64,000 nucleotides of DNA from positions 3,100,001 through 3,164,000 of the forward strand of contig NZ_CP107947.1 in the NCBI RefSeq assembly GCF_036059255.1, written 5' to 3'. A program made the position numbers and the translations under genes. Shown in pieces: positions 29,271-39,625 of this stretch. Source of the stretch: Micromonospora sp. NBC_00389 (lineage in GTDB: Bacteria; Actinomycetota; Actinomycetes; Mycobacteriales; Micromonosporaceae). The notes beneath the pieces were generated by a model. It searched no databases. It saw only the letters and a list, made by a program, of their open reading frames with translations, and was not told the origin of the DNA. Position 1 is the stretch's first letter. Each line of letters begins with the position of its first letter.

Positions 29271-30545
29271 GTGGCGCAGGGTGCCAACAGGACGGCCGCG
29301 CAGGTCGTCGGCGTGGTGGTGCTCGCCGCAGCGGTCACCGCGTTCCTCGCCGTCGCGGCCGTGCGGCACGGCTTCTTCGACCTGAAGGTCTACTACGGCG
29401 CGCTGACGTGGTGGGTGCACGACGGTGGGGAGATCTACGACTACCTCAAGCCCGGCACCCAGTACGGCTTCACCTACCCGCCGTTCGCGGCGCTGGTCAT
29501 GCTGCCGATGGCGTACCTGCCGTGGTCGGCCGCGATCGTGGTGAGCGTGCTCGCCAGCGTGGTCACCACCACGGTGCTGATCTGGTGGCTGGTCGACCCG
29601 ATCGCCCGTCGGGCCGGCTGGACCGGGTGGTTCGCCCTCGCTGTGGCGCTCTGCCTGGCTGCCGCGTTCGAGCCGATGCGGGAGACGGTCAACTTCGGCC
29701 AGGTCAACACGCTGCTGCTCTTTCTGGTGGCGGTGGATCTGCTGCGGCTGCTGCCGGCCGGCAACCGGTGGGCCGGGGTGGGCATCGGGCTGGCCACCGC
29801 GATCAAGCTGACCCCGGGCATCTTCATCGTCTACCTGCTGGTCACCGGGCGCTGGCGGGCGGCGCTCACCGCCAGCGGCGCGGCCGCCGGGGTTTCGCTG
29901 CTGGCCGGCGCGCTCTTCCCGGACGCCTCCCGCGAGTTCTGGACCGAAGCGCTGTGGAACACCGGTCGGGTGGGCGAGTTGGCATTCGTCTCCAACCAGT
30001 CGCTGCGCGGGGTGGTCGCCCGGCTCAACCCGGAGCACCCGAGCACCCTGCTCTGGCTGCTGCTGGTGCTCGGCACCCTGACGTTCTGGGCCTGGCGGTC
30101 CCGGGTCGCCGTCGCGGCCGGCGACGAGGCGACCGGCCTGGCGCTGACCGGCGCGGTGATGTGCCTGGTCAGCCCGGTCACCTGGGTGCACCACCTGGTC
30201 TGGCTGCTGCCCGCGCTGATCCTGCTGGTCGACAACGCGATGGCCGCTCCGGCCGGTGGCCGCCGCCGGACCCTGCTGGCCGCCGCGACCGTCGGGTACG
30301 TGCTGCTGATCAGCCGGACCGTCTGGTTCTGGGAGAAGGACTTCACCGGCGTCGACGGCTTCGTGGGCAGCAACGCGTACGTCTGGATCAGCCTGGCGTT
30401 GCTGGCCTTCCTGCCGGTGCGCCGGTGGCTGACCCCGGGCGGGTCAGCCGTCGAGACGTCCGGCGTACCGCAGCTCGACCAGTCCGACCGGCGGGCTCCC
30501 ACCGGCGAGCGGCACGTGGTAGGTCGACCGCTCACCGTCCGCTGA
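29271..30545 (+). CDS. GT87-family polyprenol-phosphate mannosyltransferase-like membrane protein
   Basis: The 424-residue polytopic protein (about ten helices) has FFDLKVYYGALTWWVHDGGEIYDY just after TM1 and TYPPFAALVMLPMAYLPW. It also carries ETVNFGQVNTLLLFLVAVDLLR and GIGLATAIKLTPGIFIVYLLVTGRWRAA. These are hallmarks of GT87/DUF2029 alpha-mannosyltransferases that build mannan or phosphatidylinositol mannosides from polyprenyl-phospho-mannose in mycobacteria. The GTG at 29271 has GGGAGG six bases upstream. The last 34 codons overlap the convergent acetyltransferase gene; the C-terminus after the last helix is hydrophilic and probably dispensable. Confidence 0.92.
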   Translation: MAQGANRTAAQVVGVVVLAAAVTAFLAVAAVRHGFFDLKVYYGALTWWVHDGGEIYDYLKPGTQYGFTYPPFAALVMLPMAYLPWSAAIVVSVLASVVTTTVLIWWLVDPIARRAGWTGWFALAVALCLAAAFEPMRETVNFGQVNTLLLFLVAVDLLRLLPAGNRWAGVGIGLATAIKLTPGIFIVYLLVTGRWRAALTASGAAAGVSLLAGALFPDASREFWTEALWNTGRVGELAFVSNQSLRGVVARLNPEHPSTLLWLLLVLGTLTFWAWRSRVAVAAGDEATGLALTGAVMCLVSPVTWVHHLVWLLPALILLVDNAMAAPAGGRRRTLLAAATVGYVLLISRTVWFWEKDFTGVDGFVGSNAYVWISLALLAFLPVRRWLTPGGSAVETSGVPQLDQSDRRAPTGERHVVGRPLTVR

Positions 30546-30995
30546 CAGTCCGGCCCGTTCACAGAACCGGCGGGCCCGCAGGTTCTCCGCCAGTACCCAC
30601 AGCCGGTAGCCGGTCCAGCCCCGCTCGGTGAGCCCGGCTCGGGCGGCGGCCAGCAGCGCGGCGGCGGTCCCGTCGCCCCAAAAGGCCGGCTCCACGTAGA
30701 GCGCCAGCACCTCGCCGACCGCCGGGTCCAGGTCGTCCCGGTCCTGGTTGCGGCGGTACGGCCCGAAGGTGGTGAAGCCGACCACCAGCCCGTCCACCTC
30801 GCCGAGCAGGGTGGTGAACGGATGCTCCGGGTCGGCGGTGCCGATGTCGCGTCGGCGCTGCGCCCAGGCCAGCACGTTGAGCCGCCCGAGCACCTCGTCC
30901 GGCATGAACCCGGCGTAGCCCGCCTGCCAGCCGTGCACGTGTACCCGGGCGACCGCCTCGGCGTCGTCCGGTTCCTCCCGGCGGATGGTCAGCAT
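30444..30995 (-). CDS. GNAT family N-acetyltransferase
   Basis: The 183-residue protein begins LTIRREEPDDAEAVARVHVHGWQAGYAGFMP and has the acetyl-CoA loop VLALYVEPAFWGDGTAAALLAAARAGL. The usual RGxG/A loop is reduced to WGDGTA here. It ends with LWVLAENLRARRFCERAGLSADGE. It is a paralogue in style of the acetyltransferase at 28651. Its 3' end overlaps the convergent GT87 gene by 102 bases. Substrate unknown. Confidence 0.9.
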   Translation of the reverse strand: MLTIRREEPDDAEAVARVHVHGWQAGYAGFMPDEVLGRLNVLAWAQRRRDIGTADPEHPFTTLLGEVDGLVVGFTTFGPYRRNQDRDDLDPAVGEVLALYVEPAFWGDGTAAALLAAARAGLTERGWTGYRLWVLAENLRARRFCERAGLSADGERSTYHVPLAGGSPPVGLVELRYAGRLDG

Positions 30996-31074
30996 TGCAC
31001 CGTTCTATGCCCCGGTAGCCGTCCCGTCCAGCTTCCCGCACCGGCGTCGTACCAATGAATTAGGGTCCCCGACG

Positions 31075-32304
31075 ATGGCCGCACCGGAATCACTCTCGCT
31101 TGCCCAGGCCCGGCGGGTGGCGCTCGCCGCCCAGGGCTTCGCCGACCCGGCCCCGGCCGGGTTGCCCACCCGCCGGCATCTGCGCAGGGTGCTCGACCGG
31201 GTCGGGCTGATCCAGATGGACTCGGTCAACGTGCTGCAACGCGCGCACTACCTGCCGCTGTACAGCCGGCTCGGGCCCTATCCGACCACCCTGCTCGACC
31301 AGGCCGCCTACCGCCGCCCCCGCGAGCTCTTCGAATACTGGGGCCACGAGGCGTCGCTGGTCCCGGTCGGGCTGCACCCGACGCTGCGCTGGCGGATGGC
31401 CCGGGCGCACAGCGAGTCCTGGGGTGGCATGCGACGGATCGCCCAGGAGCAGCCGGAGCTGGTGGCCTGGGTGCGCGACGAGGTGGCCGCCCGTGGTCCG
31501 CTGACCGCCGCCGAGATCGAACACGACGCACCCCGGGAGACCGGCAACTGGGGGTGGAACTGGTCGGCGGTGAAACGGGCGCTGGAGTTCCTGTTCTGGG
31601 CCGGTGAGGTGACCGCCGCAGAGCGCAGCACCTCCTTCGCCCGCCGCTACGACCTGCCCGAGCGGGTGCTGCCGCCGGCCGTGCTGGCCGCGTCCACCCC
31701 GACCGACGCCGAGGCGTACCGGACCCTGGTCGCCCTCGCCGCGCGGTCGCTCGGGGTGGCCGCCGAGCCGGAGCTGCGCGACTACTTCCGGTTGCCACTG
31801 GCCGGTGCCCGGCAGGCCGTCGCGGAGCTGGCCGAGGCCGGTGAGCTGGTGCCGGTCACCGTGCCGGGCTGGCGGCAGCCGACCTGGCTGCACGCGAGCG
31901 CCCGGCTGCCGCGCTGGGTCCGGGGCAACACACTGGTCAGCCCGTTCGACCCGCTGATCTGGGAGCGCAGCCGCGCCGAACGGCTCTTCGACTTCAGCTA
32001 CCGGATCGAGATCTACGTCCCGGCGCCGCAGCGGGTGTACGGCTACTACGTGCTGCCCTTCCTCCAAGGCGATCGGTTCACCGCGCGGGTCGACCTGAAG
32101 GCCGACCGCAAGGCCAGGGTGCTGCTGGTGCCGGCCGCGTGGATCGAGCCCGGGGCCGACCCGGGGGAGACCGCGGTGGCGCTCGCCGCCGAGCTGTACC
32201 GGCTCGCCGGCTGGCTCGGGTTGGACGCGGTGGCGCCGCCCGCGGCCGGCGACCTGGCCGGTCCGCTCACCGCCGCGTTGGCCGGCGTGTCCGGTGTACC
32301 GTGA
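31075..32304 (+). CDS. YcaQ-type winged-helix DNA glycosylase
   Basis: The 409-residue protein contains LSLAQARRVALAAQGF and then LRRVLDRVGLIQMDSVNVLQRAHYLPLYSRLGPY. Next comes the EYWGHEASLVPVGLHP segment with the GHEASLVP catalytic-region pattern of the HTH_42/YcaQ family. E. coli YcaQ (AlkX) and actinobacterial AlkZ are glycosylases that unhook DNA crosslinks. In producers such proteins can be self-resistance factors, but no biosynthetic cluster is visible here. ATG 31075 is eight bases after TAGGGT, suggesting leaderless expression. Confidence 0.88.
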   Translation: MAAPESLSLAQARRVALAAQGFADPAPAGLPTRRHLRRVLDRVGLIQMDSVNVLQRAHYLPLYSRLGPYPTTLLDQAAYRRPRELFEYWGHEASLVPVGLHPTLRWRMARAHSESWGGMRRIAQEQPELVAWVRDEVAARGPLTAAEIEHDAPRETGNWGWNWSAVKRALEFLFWAGEVTAAERSTSFARRYDLPERVLPPAVLAASTPTDAEAYRTLVALAARSLGVAAEPELRDYFRLPLAGARQAVAELAEAGELVPVTVPGWRQPTWLHASARLPRWVRGNTLVSPFDPLIWERSRAERLFDFSYRIEIYVPAPQRVYGYYVLPFLQGDRFTARVDLKADRKARVLLVPAAWIEPGADPGETAVALAAELYRLAGWLGLDAVAPPAAGDLAGPLTAALAGVSGVP

Positions 32305-32308
32305 GCGC

Positions 32309-33046
32309 GTGACGAGCGCTCCCGGACCGGTCGACCAACCGCAGCCCGCGCCCGGGACGGTCCCGGCCTGGCCGGACGGCCAGCCGGGGTCGCCGACCGT
32401 GGCGGTCACCGCCGAGCCGCCGGGCGGGTTCCCGGCCGGCGCTGCCGACACCGGCCCCGCCGGCTGGCCGGCGAGCCCACAGGGCGGCTACCCGACAAGC
32501 CCGCAGGATGGCTGGCCGGCGAGCCCACAGGGCGGCTACCCGACAAGCCCGCAGGATGGCTGGCCGGCGAGCCCACAGGGCGGCTACCCGGTCACCGAGC
32601 CGGACCGGCTCACCCGGTTCGTGCTGCGGCTCTACGAGCGCTCGCCGCGCTGGGCGGTGCCGCTGGCCGCGGTCGGCTGCGTCGCCGTCGGCATGGCTTA
32701 CGCACTGGTCAGCGACCCGACCTACGCCGACCCCGACGCCGCGCCGACCTGCCTGCTCAAGCTGACGACAGGGCTGGACTGTCCGGGCTGCGGCGGCACC
32801 CGCGCGCTCTGGTACGTGCTGCACGGCGACCTGCCGGCCGCTGCCCGGCACCACTTCCTGTTCATCTTCGCGCTGCCGTTCCTGGCGTACCTCTTCGTGG
32901 CCTGGGCGGGCAACCAGGCGTTCGGCTGGCGGCTGCCCGAGCTGCGGATCAGCTCCAAGGTCATCGGTGGCTTCCTGGCCGCGTGGCTCGCCTTCTCGGT
33001 GCTGCGCAACCTGCCCTGGGCTCCGTTCACCGCGTTCTACGTCTGA
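32309..33046 (+). CDS. DUF2752 membrane protein with Pro/Gly-rich N-terminus
   Basis: The 245-residue protein has an N-terminal disordered region of about 95 residues. This contains a 16-residue repeat (GWPASPQGGYPTSPQD, two full copies and a partial third). Membrane helices follow, with the DUF2752 signature CLLKLTTGLDCPGCGGTRALWYVLHGDLPAA. The DCPGCGGTRA motif with its two Cys is conserved in the family, whose function is unknown. GTG 32309 is chosen; a GTG at 32294 in the same frame would overlap the glycosylase stop. Confidence 0.85.
   Translation: MTSAPGPVDQPQPAPGTVPAWPDGQPGSPTVAVTAEPPGGFPAGAADTGPAGWPASPQGGYPTSPQDGWPASPQGGYPTSPQDGWPASPQGGYPVTEPDRLTRFVLRLYERSPRWAVPLAAVGCVAVGMAYALVSDPTYADPDAAPTCLLKLTTGLDCPGCGGTRALWYVLHGDLPAAARHHFLFIFALPFLAYLFVAWAGNQAFGWRLPELRISSKVIGGFLAAWLAFSVLRNLPWAPFTAFYV
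32462..32590 (+). repeat. 48-bp tandem repeat inside DUF2752 gene
   Basis: Two identical 48-bp units (32462-32509 and 32510-32557) and a 33-bp partial third encode the GWPASPQGGYPTSPQD repeat. Near-identity at the DNA level implies recent duplication or slippage, so copy number may vary between strains. Confidence 0.85.
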
Positions 33047-33097
33047 CCCGCCATCGCTGGCGGTGTCTCCGCCTGGGCCCGCCAGGCCCCTTGTCGT

Positions 33098-33571
33098 GCC
33101 TGTCGAGCTGCCCCAGATATGGGGCGGTCGCGCCGCGTCGTAGGTGACCCGCCGCCGTGCGCTCTGGCTGACCGGTCGCCGTGCGCTCTGGCTGAGCCGC
33201 CGCCAGGCGATCGCGCCGCTTGGGTGAGCGCGAGACCGACCTCGTGTCGCGGTGATCTGCCGGTCGGGCGCCGTGCCACGTCCCACTCGTGTCACGGTGA
33301 TCCGCCGGTCGAGCGCCGTGCCACGTCCCATATTTGGGGCAGCTCGACAGGCTGCGGGGGACTGTCGGGCCGCTTGGGTGGGCGTCGAGGTCGCTGTCGT
33401 GTCGCGGTGATCTGCCGGTTCAGGGTCGTGCTGCGTCCCATATTTGGGGCAGTTCGACAGGCGGCCGGGACCGTTGGGCCGCTTGGGTGAGCGTCGAGGT
33501 CGCTGTCGTGTCGCGGTGATCTGCCGGTCCAGGGCTGCGCCGCGTCCCATATCTGGGGCAGCTCGACAGGC
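33098..33571. repeat. Gene-free block flanked by perfect 26-bp inverted repeat
   Basis: Bases 33098-33123 and 33546-33571 are exact reverse complements. The right copy begins CCCATATCTGGGGCAGCTCG, and both carry a small CCCA/TGGG dyad. The stretch between DUF2752 and thyX (33047-33740, almost 700 bases) has no credible gene. Inside it are the tandem units described separately. It could be a non-autonomous mobile or palindromic element; no transposase is nearby. Confidence 0.7.
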
Positions 33572-33583
33572 GGTGCGGGACCC
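33217..33583 (+). repeat. Tandem array of ~110-bp intergenic repeats
   Basis: Units begin with CGCTTGGGTG at 33217, 33371 and 33480 and are 154, 109 and about 104 bases long. Each contains GTGTCGCGGTGATCTGCCGG, then GTCCCATATYTGGGGCAG and TCGACAGG. The first unit is longer because a ~45-bp inner part (33242-33286) is repeated at 33287-33331 with a few changes. Copies differ by about 10%, so this is not a CRISPR: there are no unique spacers. Frames across it are artefacts of the repetition. Confidence 0.8.
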
Positions 33584-33740
33584 GGCCGGGGCGGGCGGGC
33601 CGTAGGTCCCGATCGTCGAGATCTTGGACACCTGCGGGCCCGATGGGCCGGGACGTGTCGGTGATTTGGCGGCGGCTGGGCGGTTTCGCCACCGCGAGCC
33701 CGAGTTGGGTGCGGGGCCGGCGACCATTACAGTCCCAGGC

Positions 33741-34490
33741 ATGCCGGAGATGGTGCAGCCCCAGGTCAAGTTGATCGCGTGGACCCAGTTCGCGGCCCCG
33801 GACGACGTGCCGTGGTCGACCGACGCGGAGGGTGGCCAGGCGCTCGCCGAGTTCGCCGGCCGGGCCTGCTACCAGTCGTGGAAGAAGCCGAACCCGGCGA
33901 CCGCCACCAACGCCGGCTACCTCGCGCACATCCTCGAGGTCGGGCACCTCTCGGTGCTGGAGCACGGCTCGGTCACCTTCTACTTCACCGGGGTGTCCCG
34001 CTCCTTCACCCATGAGTTGATCCGGCACCGGCACTTCTCGTACTCCCAGCTCTCCCAGCGGTACGTTCCGGAGCGGGACGCGGCCATGGTCGAGCCGGCG
34101 GTGATCGCCGACGACCCGGAGCTGCACAAGCGCTTCGTCGAGGCCGCCGAGGCGAGCGTGCGGGCGTACAACGAACTGCTGGAGGGGCTGGAGCAGCGCT
34201 TCTCCGACGAGCCGAACCCGACGCTGCGTCGCAAGCAGGCCCGGCAGGCGGCCCGCGCCGTGCTGCCGAACGCCACCGAGACCCGGATCGTGGTCACCGG
34301 CAACTACCGGGCCTGGCGGCACTTCATCTCGATGCGGGCCACCGAGCACGCCGACGTGGAGATCCGTGAGCTGGCCGTGGAGTGCCTGCGCCAGTTGCTG
34401 GCGGTCGCACCGAATGTCTTCGCCGACTTCGTGTTCTCCACGCTGCCGGACGGCACCGAGGTGGCGGCCAGCCCGCACGAGGCGTCCTGA
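33741..34490 (+). CDS. thyX: FAD-dependent thymidylate synthase ThyX
   Basis: ThyX methylates dUMP using FAD and methylene-tetrahydrofolate. The 249-residue protein has the signature [14 protein letters not shown] (ThyX motif RHRxxSxxxxSQRY, about residues 95-108) and the conserved [24 protein letters not shown] before it. It also has [31 protein letters not shown] near the C-terminus. ATG 33741 has no Shine-Dalgarno site; TACAGT ends seven bases before it, so a leaderless transcript is likely. An ATG nine bases downstream is an alternative. It precedes dapA, a frequent actinobacterial arrangement. Confidence 0.96.
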   Translation: MPEMVQPQVKLIAWTQFAAPDDVPWSTDAEGGQALAEFAGRACYQSWKKPNPATATNAGYLAHILEVGHLSVLEHGSVTFYFTGVSRSFTHELIRHRHFSYSQLSQRYVPERDAAMVEPAVIADDPELHKRFVEAAEASVRAYNELLEGLEQRFSDEPNPTLRRKQARQAARAVLPNATETRIVVTGNYRAWRHFISMRATEHADVEIRELAVECLRQLLAVAPNVFADFVFSTLPDGTEVAASPHEAS

Positions 34491-34537
34491 GCCCTTCCCC
34501 GGCGGGTGCCGACTGGTCGTCCGCTAGGTTGGAGGGT

Positions 34538-35464
34538 ATGACGCACGACCACCCTGACGCGGCCGGCCGGCCGGTGTCCCGCCCCTTCGGGCGGCTGCTC
34601 ACAGCCATGGTGAGCCCGTTCACTCCCGACGGCTCGCTCGACCTCGACGGCGTCGTCCGGCTGGCGAGCCACCTGGTCGATGAACAGGGCAACGACGCGC
34701 TGGTGGTCAACGGCACCACCGGTGAGTCGCCGACCACCACCGATGCGGAAAAGGAACGCCTGATCCGGGCCGTGGTGGAGGCCGTCGGTGACCGCGCCAA
34801 GGTGGTCGCCGGGGTCGGCACCAACGACACCCGGCACACCATCGAGCTGGCCTCCGCCGCCGAGAAGGCGGGCGCGCACGGCCTGCTGGTGGTCACCCCG
34901 TACTACAACAAGCCGCCGCAGAGCGGTCTGCTGCGGCACTTCACCGCGGTGGCCGACGCCACCGGCCTGCCGGTGATGCTGTACGACATCCCACACCGCT
35001 CCGGTGTGCCGATCGACACCGAGACGCTGGTCCGGCTCGCCGAGCACGGCCGGATCGTCGCGGTCAAGGACGCCAAGGGCGACCTGACCGCCACCAGCTG
35101 GGTGACCAGCCGGACCGCCCTCGCCTTCTACAGCGGCGAGGACGCACTCACCCTGCCGGCGCTGGCCGTCGGCAGCGTGGGCGTGGTCGGCACCTCGACG
35201 CACTTCACCGGGGCGCTGACCGCACAGATGATCGAGGCGTACGACGCGGGGGACATGCCGGCCGCGCTGGCGCTGCACCGGCGGCTGCTGCCGCTGTTCA
35301 CCGGCATCTTCCGCACCCAGGGCACCATCCTGGTAAAGGCGGGCCTGGCGGCGTTGGGCCTGCCGGCCGGCCCGGTGCGACCCCCGCTGGTGGATGCCAC
35401 CGACGACGAGATAGCCCAGCTGCGCGCGGACTTCGCGGCGGCGGGCCTGGAGCTGCCCGAATGA
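34538..35464 (+). CDS. dapA: 4-hydroxy-tetrahydrodipicolinate synthase DapA
   Basis: DapA condenses pyruvate with aspartate semialdehyde, the first committed step to diaminopimelate. The 308-residue TIM barrel has GRLLTAMVSPFTPDGSLD, the phosphate/substrate loop NGTTGESPTTT, GLLVVTPYYNKPPQ, the catalytic Tyr in LYDIPHRSG and the Schiff-base Lys in IVAVKDAKGD. ATG 34538 follows TAGGTT by seven bases, and that spacer GGAGGGT also looks like a ribosome-binding site, so both leadered and leaderless initiation are possible. Confidence 0.97.
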   Translation: MTHDHPDAAGRPVSRPFGRLLTAMVSPFTPDGSLDLDGVVRLASHLVDEQGNDALVVNGTTGESPTTTDAEKERLIRAVVEAVGDRAKVVAGVGTNDTRHTIELASAAEKAGAHGLLVVTPYYNKPPQSGLLRHFTAVADATGLPVMLYDIPHRSGVPIDTETLVRLAEHGRIVAVKDAKGDLTATSWVTSRTALAFYSGEDALTLPALAVGSVGVVGTSTHFTGALTAQMIEAYDAGDMPAALALHRRLLPLFTGIFRTQGTILVKAGLAALGLPAGPVRPPLVDATDDEIAQLRADFAAAGLELPE

Positions 35465-35516
35465 TCGAACGACACGATGGGCGCCGACTGACGGCGTCGC
35501 AGAATGAGGTGGACGC

Positions 35517-37205
<1,689 letters not shown>

Positions 37206-37217
37206 CACCGCGCGTTC

Positions 37218-37252
37218 CGACGCCCGCCGCACCCCAGGTGCGGCGGGCGTCG
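37218..37252. terminator. Perfect 16-bp hairpin after rnj
   Basis: Arms 37218-37233 and 37237-37252 pair exactly around a three-base CCA loop, twelve bases after the rnj stop and before a convergent gene. It should terminate both rnj and the minus-strand YbjN operon. Confidence 0.85.
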
Positions 37253-37305
37253 CCGTGCACGGACCGGACCGGGGTGCCGACCGGCGGGTCGGCCCGGCAT
37301 GCGGG

Positions 37306-39036
37306 TCAGCGCAGCGCGGCGACCGCCTCGGCGTACGCGACGCCGGTGGCTATCGCGGCTTCCACCAGCACCAGCAACTGTGCCGGGGCCACCCCGTGCG
37401 CCAGGTTGGTGGCGACGTCGCCGGCCAGCATCAGCTCCTCGCCGAGGTCGTGCGCGTACGCCTTGGGCAGCAGCCGGTCGTGGTTCCACGCGTTGCAGAA
37501 GGCGTACGCCTCGGCGCGGCGGGTCGCTGGCAGCCGGCGGACGGCCATCGCCCGGGTGTGCAGCACCTCGCTGCGCTCCCCGGCCTGGCGGAACTGGATC
37601 ACCGCGTCGCCCCACCGGCCGACCACCGTGCCGCCCTCGTCCACCAGGTACTGGTCGCCGCGCCGGTCCAGCACCGAGGTGATCAGATCGAGAGTGAGCG
37701 CCACCAGCTCCTGGTCGCCCAGACCGGCACCGGGCTGGCCAGCGTCGGCCCGACCGTCGCCACCCGGGTCCGTGTCGGACTCGTCGGAGCGTCCGTCGTC
37801 GGTGGCGTCGTCGACGTGCTCGGCGTCGGTGGCGTCGGTGGGCAGCGGGACCGGTGCCGTGAGAGGGCGCTCGGCCAACCAGGCGGCCATCCGACCGGAG
37901 TGGTGGCCGGTGCCGTTGCGGGCGTCGAAGCTGCCGGCCAGTTCGCTGGCCACCCCGACCAGCAGCGCGCCGAGCATGGCCACGTCCAGCTCGGTGGCCG
38001 CCCGCCCGCCGTACGCCGGGCGCTGGACGGGCCGCCCGCCCAGCCCGGCCTCGACGGCCAGCCCGCAGACCAGCGCGCCAGCGGCGGCGAACTCCATCGC
38101 GGCGAGGTCGTCGGTGGGCCGGTCCAGCCGGGGCAGTTGCTCGGCCAGGATGGCCAGCCCGCGTTCCAGGTGCCCGCCCAGCGCACAGAACCGCAGGTGC
38201 GCGGCGAGGTGCGGGAACGCGGCGCGCTCACGCCGGTGCCGGCGGTACGACCGCACGTGCGCCGCCGCCGCCCGCTCCGGCTCGCCGGCCCGTAGCGCGG
38301 GCAGCAGCCCGGCGACCAGTGCCCGCTCGGGCTGGTCGGTGCAGGCCTCCAGGTCGCCGGGGGACTCCCGCAACTCGGTGAGCGCGGCTCGCCACTCGCC
38401 CCAACCGGCCAGCAGCTCCGCACGCCGGGCGGGAGCGCAGCCGGGGCAACCGCCGGCCGGTCCGGGGCGGATGCCCGCCCAGCGCCCGTACCAGTGGCGG
38501 GCGGTGGGCTCGTCGCCGAGATGGTCGGCGATCCGGGTGCGCAGCTCCGCGACGGTCGGCGCGTCGGGCCCGTCCGCCCCGACCCGGTGGGCCAGATCGT
38601 CCAGCAGGGACCGGGTCTGGTCCAGCCCGACCCGGGGGGTGCCGAGCAGAGCCTCCACCGCGTACCGCTGGTAGCGCAGCAGCAGCCCGGCGTCGGCGTC
38701 GGTGAGCAGCTCGGGACGGTGGTCGGCGGCGGCCCGGCAGCGCCGTACCGGCTCCACCAGCCGCCACCGCTCCCCGTGCAGCAGGTACGCCTCGATCAGC
38801 GCGAACCGGGCGTCCACCCCGGACCGCACGTCCCCGGCCGCGTCTGCCCGCTCGGCGAGCCGTTCCAGGGCCACCAGCCGGCCCGGACCGTCGGGCAGGT
38901 CCCGGGCGTCGGCGAGCGCGGCCACCAGCGCGGGAACGCGACGGTCGGCGACCCGGTCACGGGGAGTGGCGTGCGGCGCGCCGGGGTCGACCGCCCCGTC
39001 GGTCCGGCTGCCCGTGGACTCCTCCCGGCCGGTCAC
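37306..39036 (-). CDS. Large YbjN-domain protein with helical repeat N-terminus
   Basis: The 576-residue protein has an N-terminal region of about 400 residues, all helical and Ala/Leu/Arg-rich, that looks TPR-like (ADARDLPDGPGRLVALERLAERADAAGDV ... AYLLHGERWRL). It carries a Cys pair in GGCPGCAPARRAE. An acidic linker (DDATDDGRSDESDTDPGGDG) leads to a C-terminal YbjN-type domain (residues about 435-570) with VGRWGDAVIQFRQAGE, LHTRAMAVRRLP and AFCNAWNHDRLLPKAYAHDL. YbjN resembles type III secretion chaperones; its function in actinobacteria is unknown. It overlaps the smaller YbjN gene by ATGA. Confidence 0.8.
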   Translation of the reverse strand: MTGREESTGSRTDGAVDPGAPHATPRDRVADRRVPALVAALADARDLPDGPGRLVALERLAERADAAGDVRSGVDARFALIEAYLLHGERWRLVEPVRRCRAAADHRPELLTDADAGLLLRYQRYAVEALLGTPRVGLDQTRSLLDDLAHRVGADGPDAPTVAELRTRIADHLGDEPTARHWYGRWAGIRPGPAGGCPGCAPARRAELLAGWGEWRAALTELRESPGDLEACTDQPERALVAGLLPALRAGEPERAAAAHVRSYRRHRRERAAFPHLAAHLRFCALGGHLERGLAILAEQLPRLDRPTDDLAAMEFAAAGALVCGLAVEAGLGGRPVQRPAYGGRAATELDVAMLGALLVGVASELAGSFDARNGTGHHSGRMAAWLAERPLTAPVPLPTDATDAEHVDDATDDGRSDESDTDPGGDGRADAGQPGAGLGDQELVALTLDLITSVLDRRGDQYLVDEGGTVVGRWGDAVIQFRQAGERSEVLHTRAMAVRRLPATRRAEAYAFCNAWNHDRLLPKAYAHDLGEELMLAGDVATNLAHGVAPAQLLVLVEAAIATGVAYAEAVAALR

Positions 39037-39512
39037 GCCGGCACCGCGCCCGGCAACCGGCCGACCGCCACGGCGAGCTGGCAGCCGGCCGAGATGCCAC
39101 AGTCGAGTAGCTGGTCGAGCTGGTGTGGGGTCACCCCACGCTCCAGGTCGGTGATCACCTCGCCGTAGACCCGGGCCCGGCCGTCATCGTCGACGTGCAC
39201 GAACGCCTTCGGCCAGAGTCGGTCGTGGTTCCACGAGTTGCAGAAGGCGTACAGCGCGGGCACCTGCTCGATCGGGAAGGTGGGCGCGACCATGGTGCGA
39301 ACCTGGAGCAGCTCGCCGTCCCCGCCGAGACGCAGGAACCAGATCAGGTTGTCGTCGAAGCGGCCCACCAGGTCGCCGTTCACCGACCGACCGACCCGCC
39401 GGCCGCGGGCGGCGAGCACCGCGGCGACCAGCTCGCCGGTCAGCGGGCGCAACGCACCCGGGTGCCCGGCCAGGGGATCGTCCGGACCGTCCTCGAATCC
39501 CGGCGACGCCAT
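39033..39512 (-). CDS. YbjN-domain protein
   Basis: The 159-residue protein is essentially one YbjN-like domain: [70 protein letters not shown], and a helical end. [16 protein letters not shown] is clearly homologous to AFCNAWNHDRLLPKAY in the next gene, so the two are paralogous. The small gene is upstream and overlaps the large one by four bases. They probably interact. It diverges from ftsK. Function is unknown. Confidence 0.85.
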   Translation of the reverse strand: MASPGFEDGPDDPLAGHPGALRPLTGELVAAVLAARGRRVGRSVNGDLVGRFDDNLIWFLRLGGDGELLQVRTMVAPTFPIEQVPALYAFCNSWNHDRLWPKAFVHVDDDGRARVYGEVITDLERGVTPHQLDQLLDCGISAGCQLAVAVGRLPGAVPA

Positions 39513-39625
39513 CGGGCATCCCTTCTGAGGCGGATATCACGACCGGCGGCGGTGTCCACGCTGCGACGCGCGGACACGACCCGGAAAAGCGGGGATCTGC
39601 GGGCCCCCACCGTTACCGTGACTCT

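Noticed and set aside
28444..29385. Plus-strand frames opposite the GNAT gene
   Set aside because: No domain pattern, and the minus-strand GNAT motifs are clear.
31075..32304. YcaQ-type glycosylase as a self-resistance gene of a natural-product cluster
   Set aside because: No biosynthetic genes are nearby; a general repair role is more economical.
33217..33583. CRISPR-like array
   Set aside because: Repeat units are over 100 bases, adjoin directly and diverge; there are no unique spacers and no cas genes.
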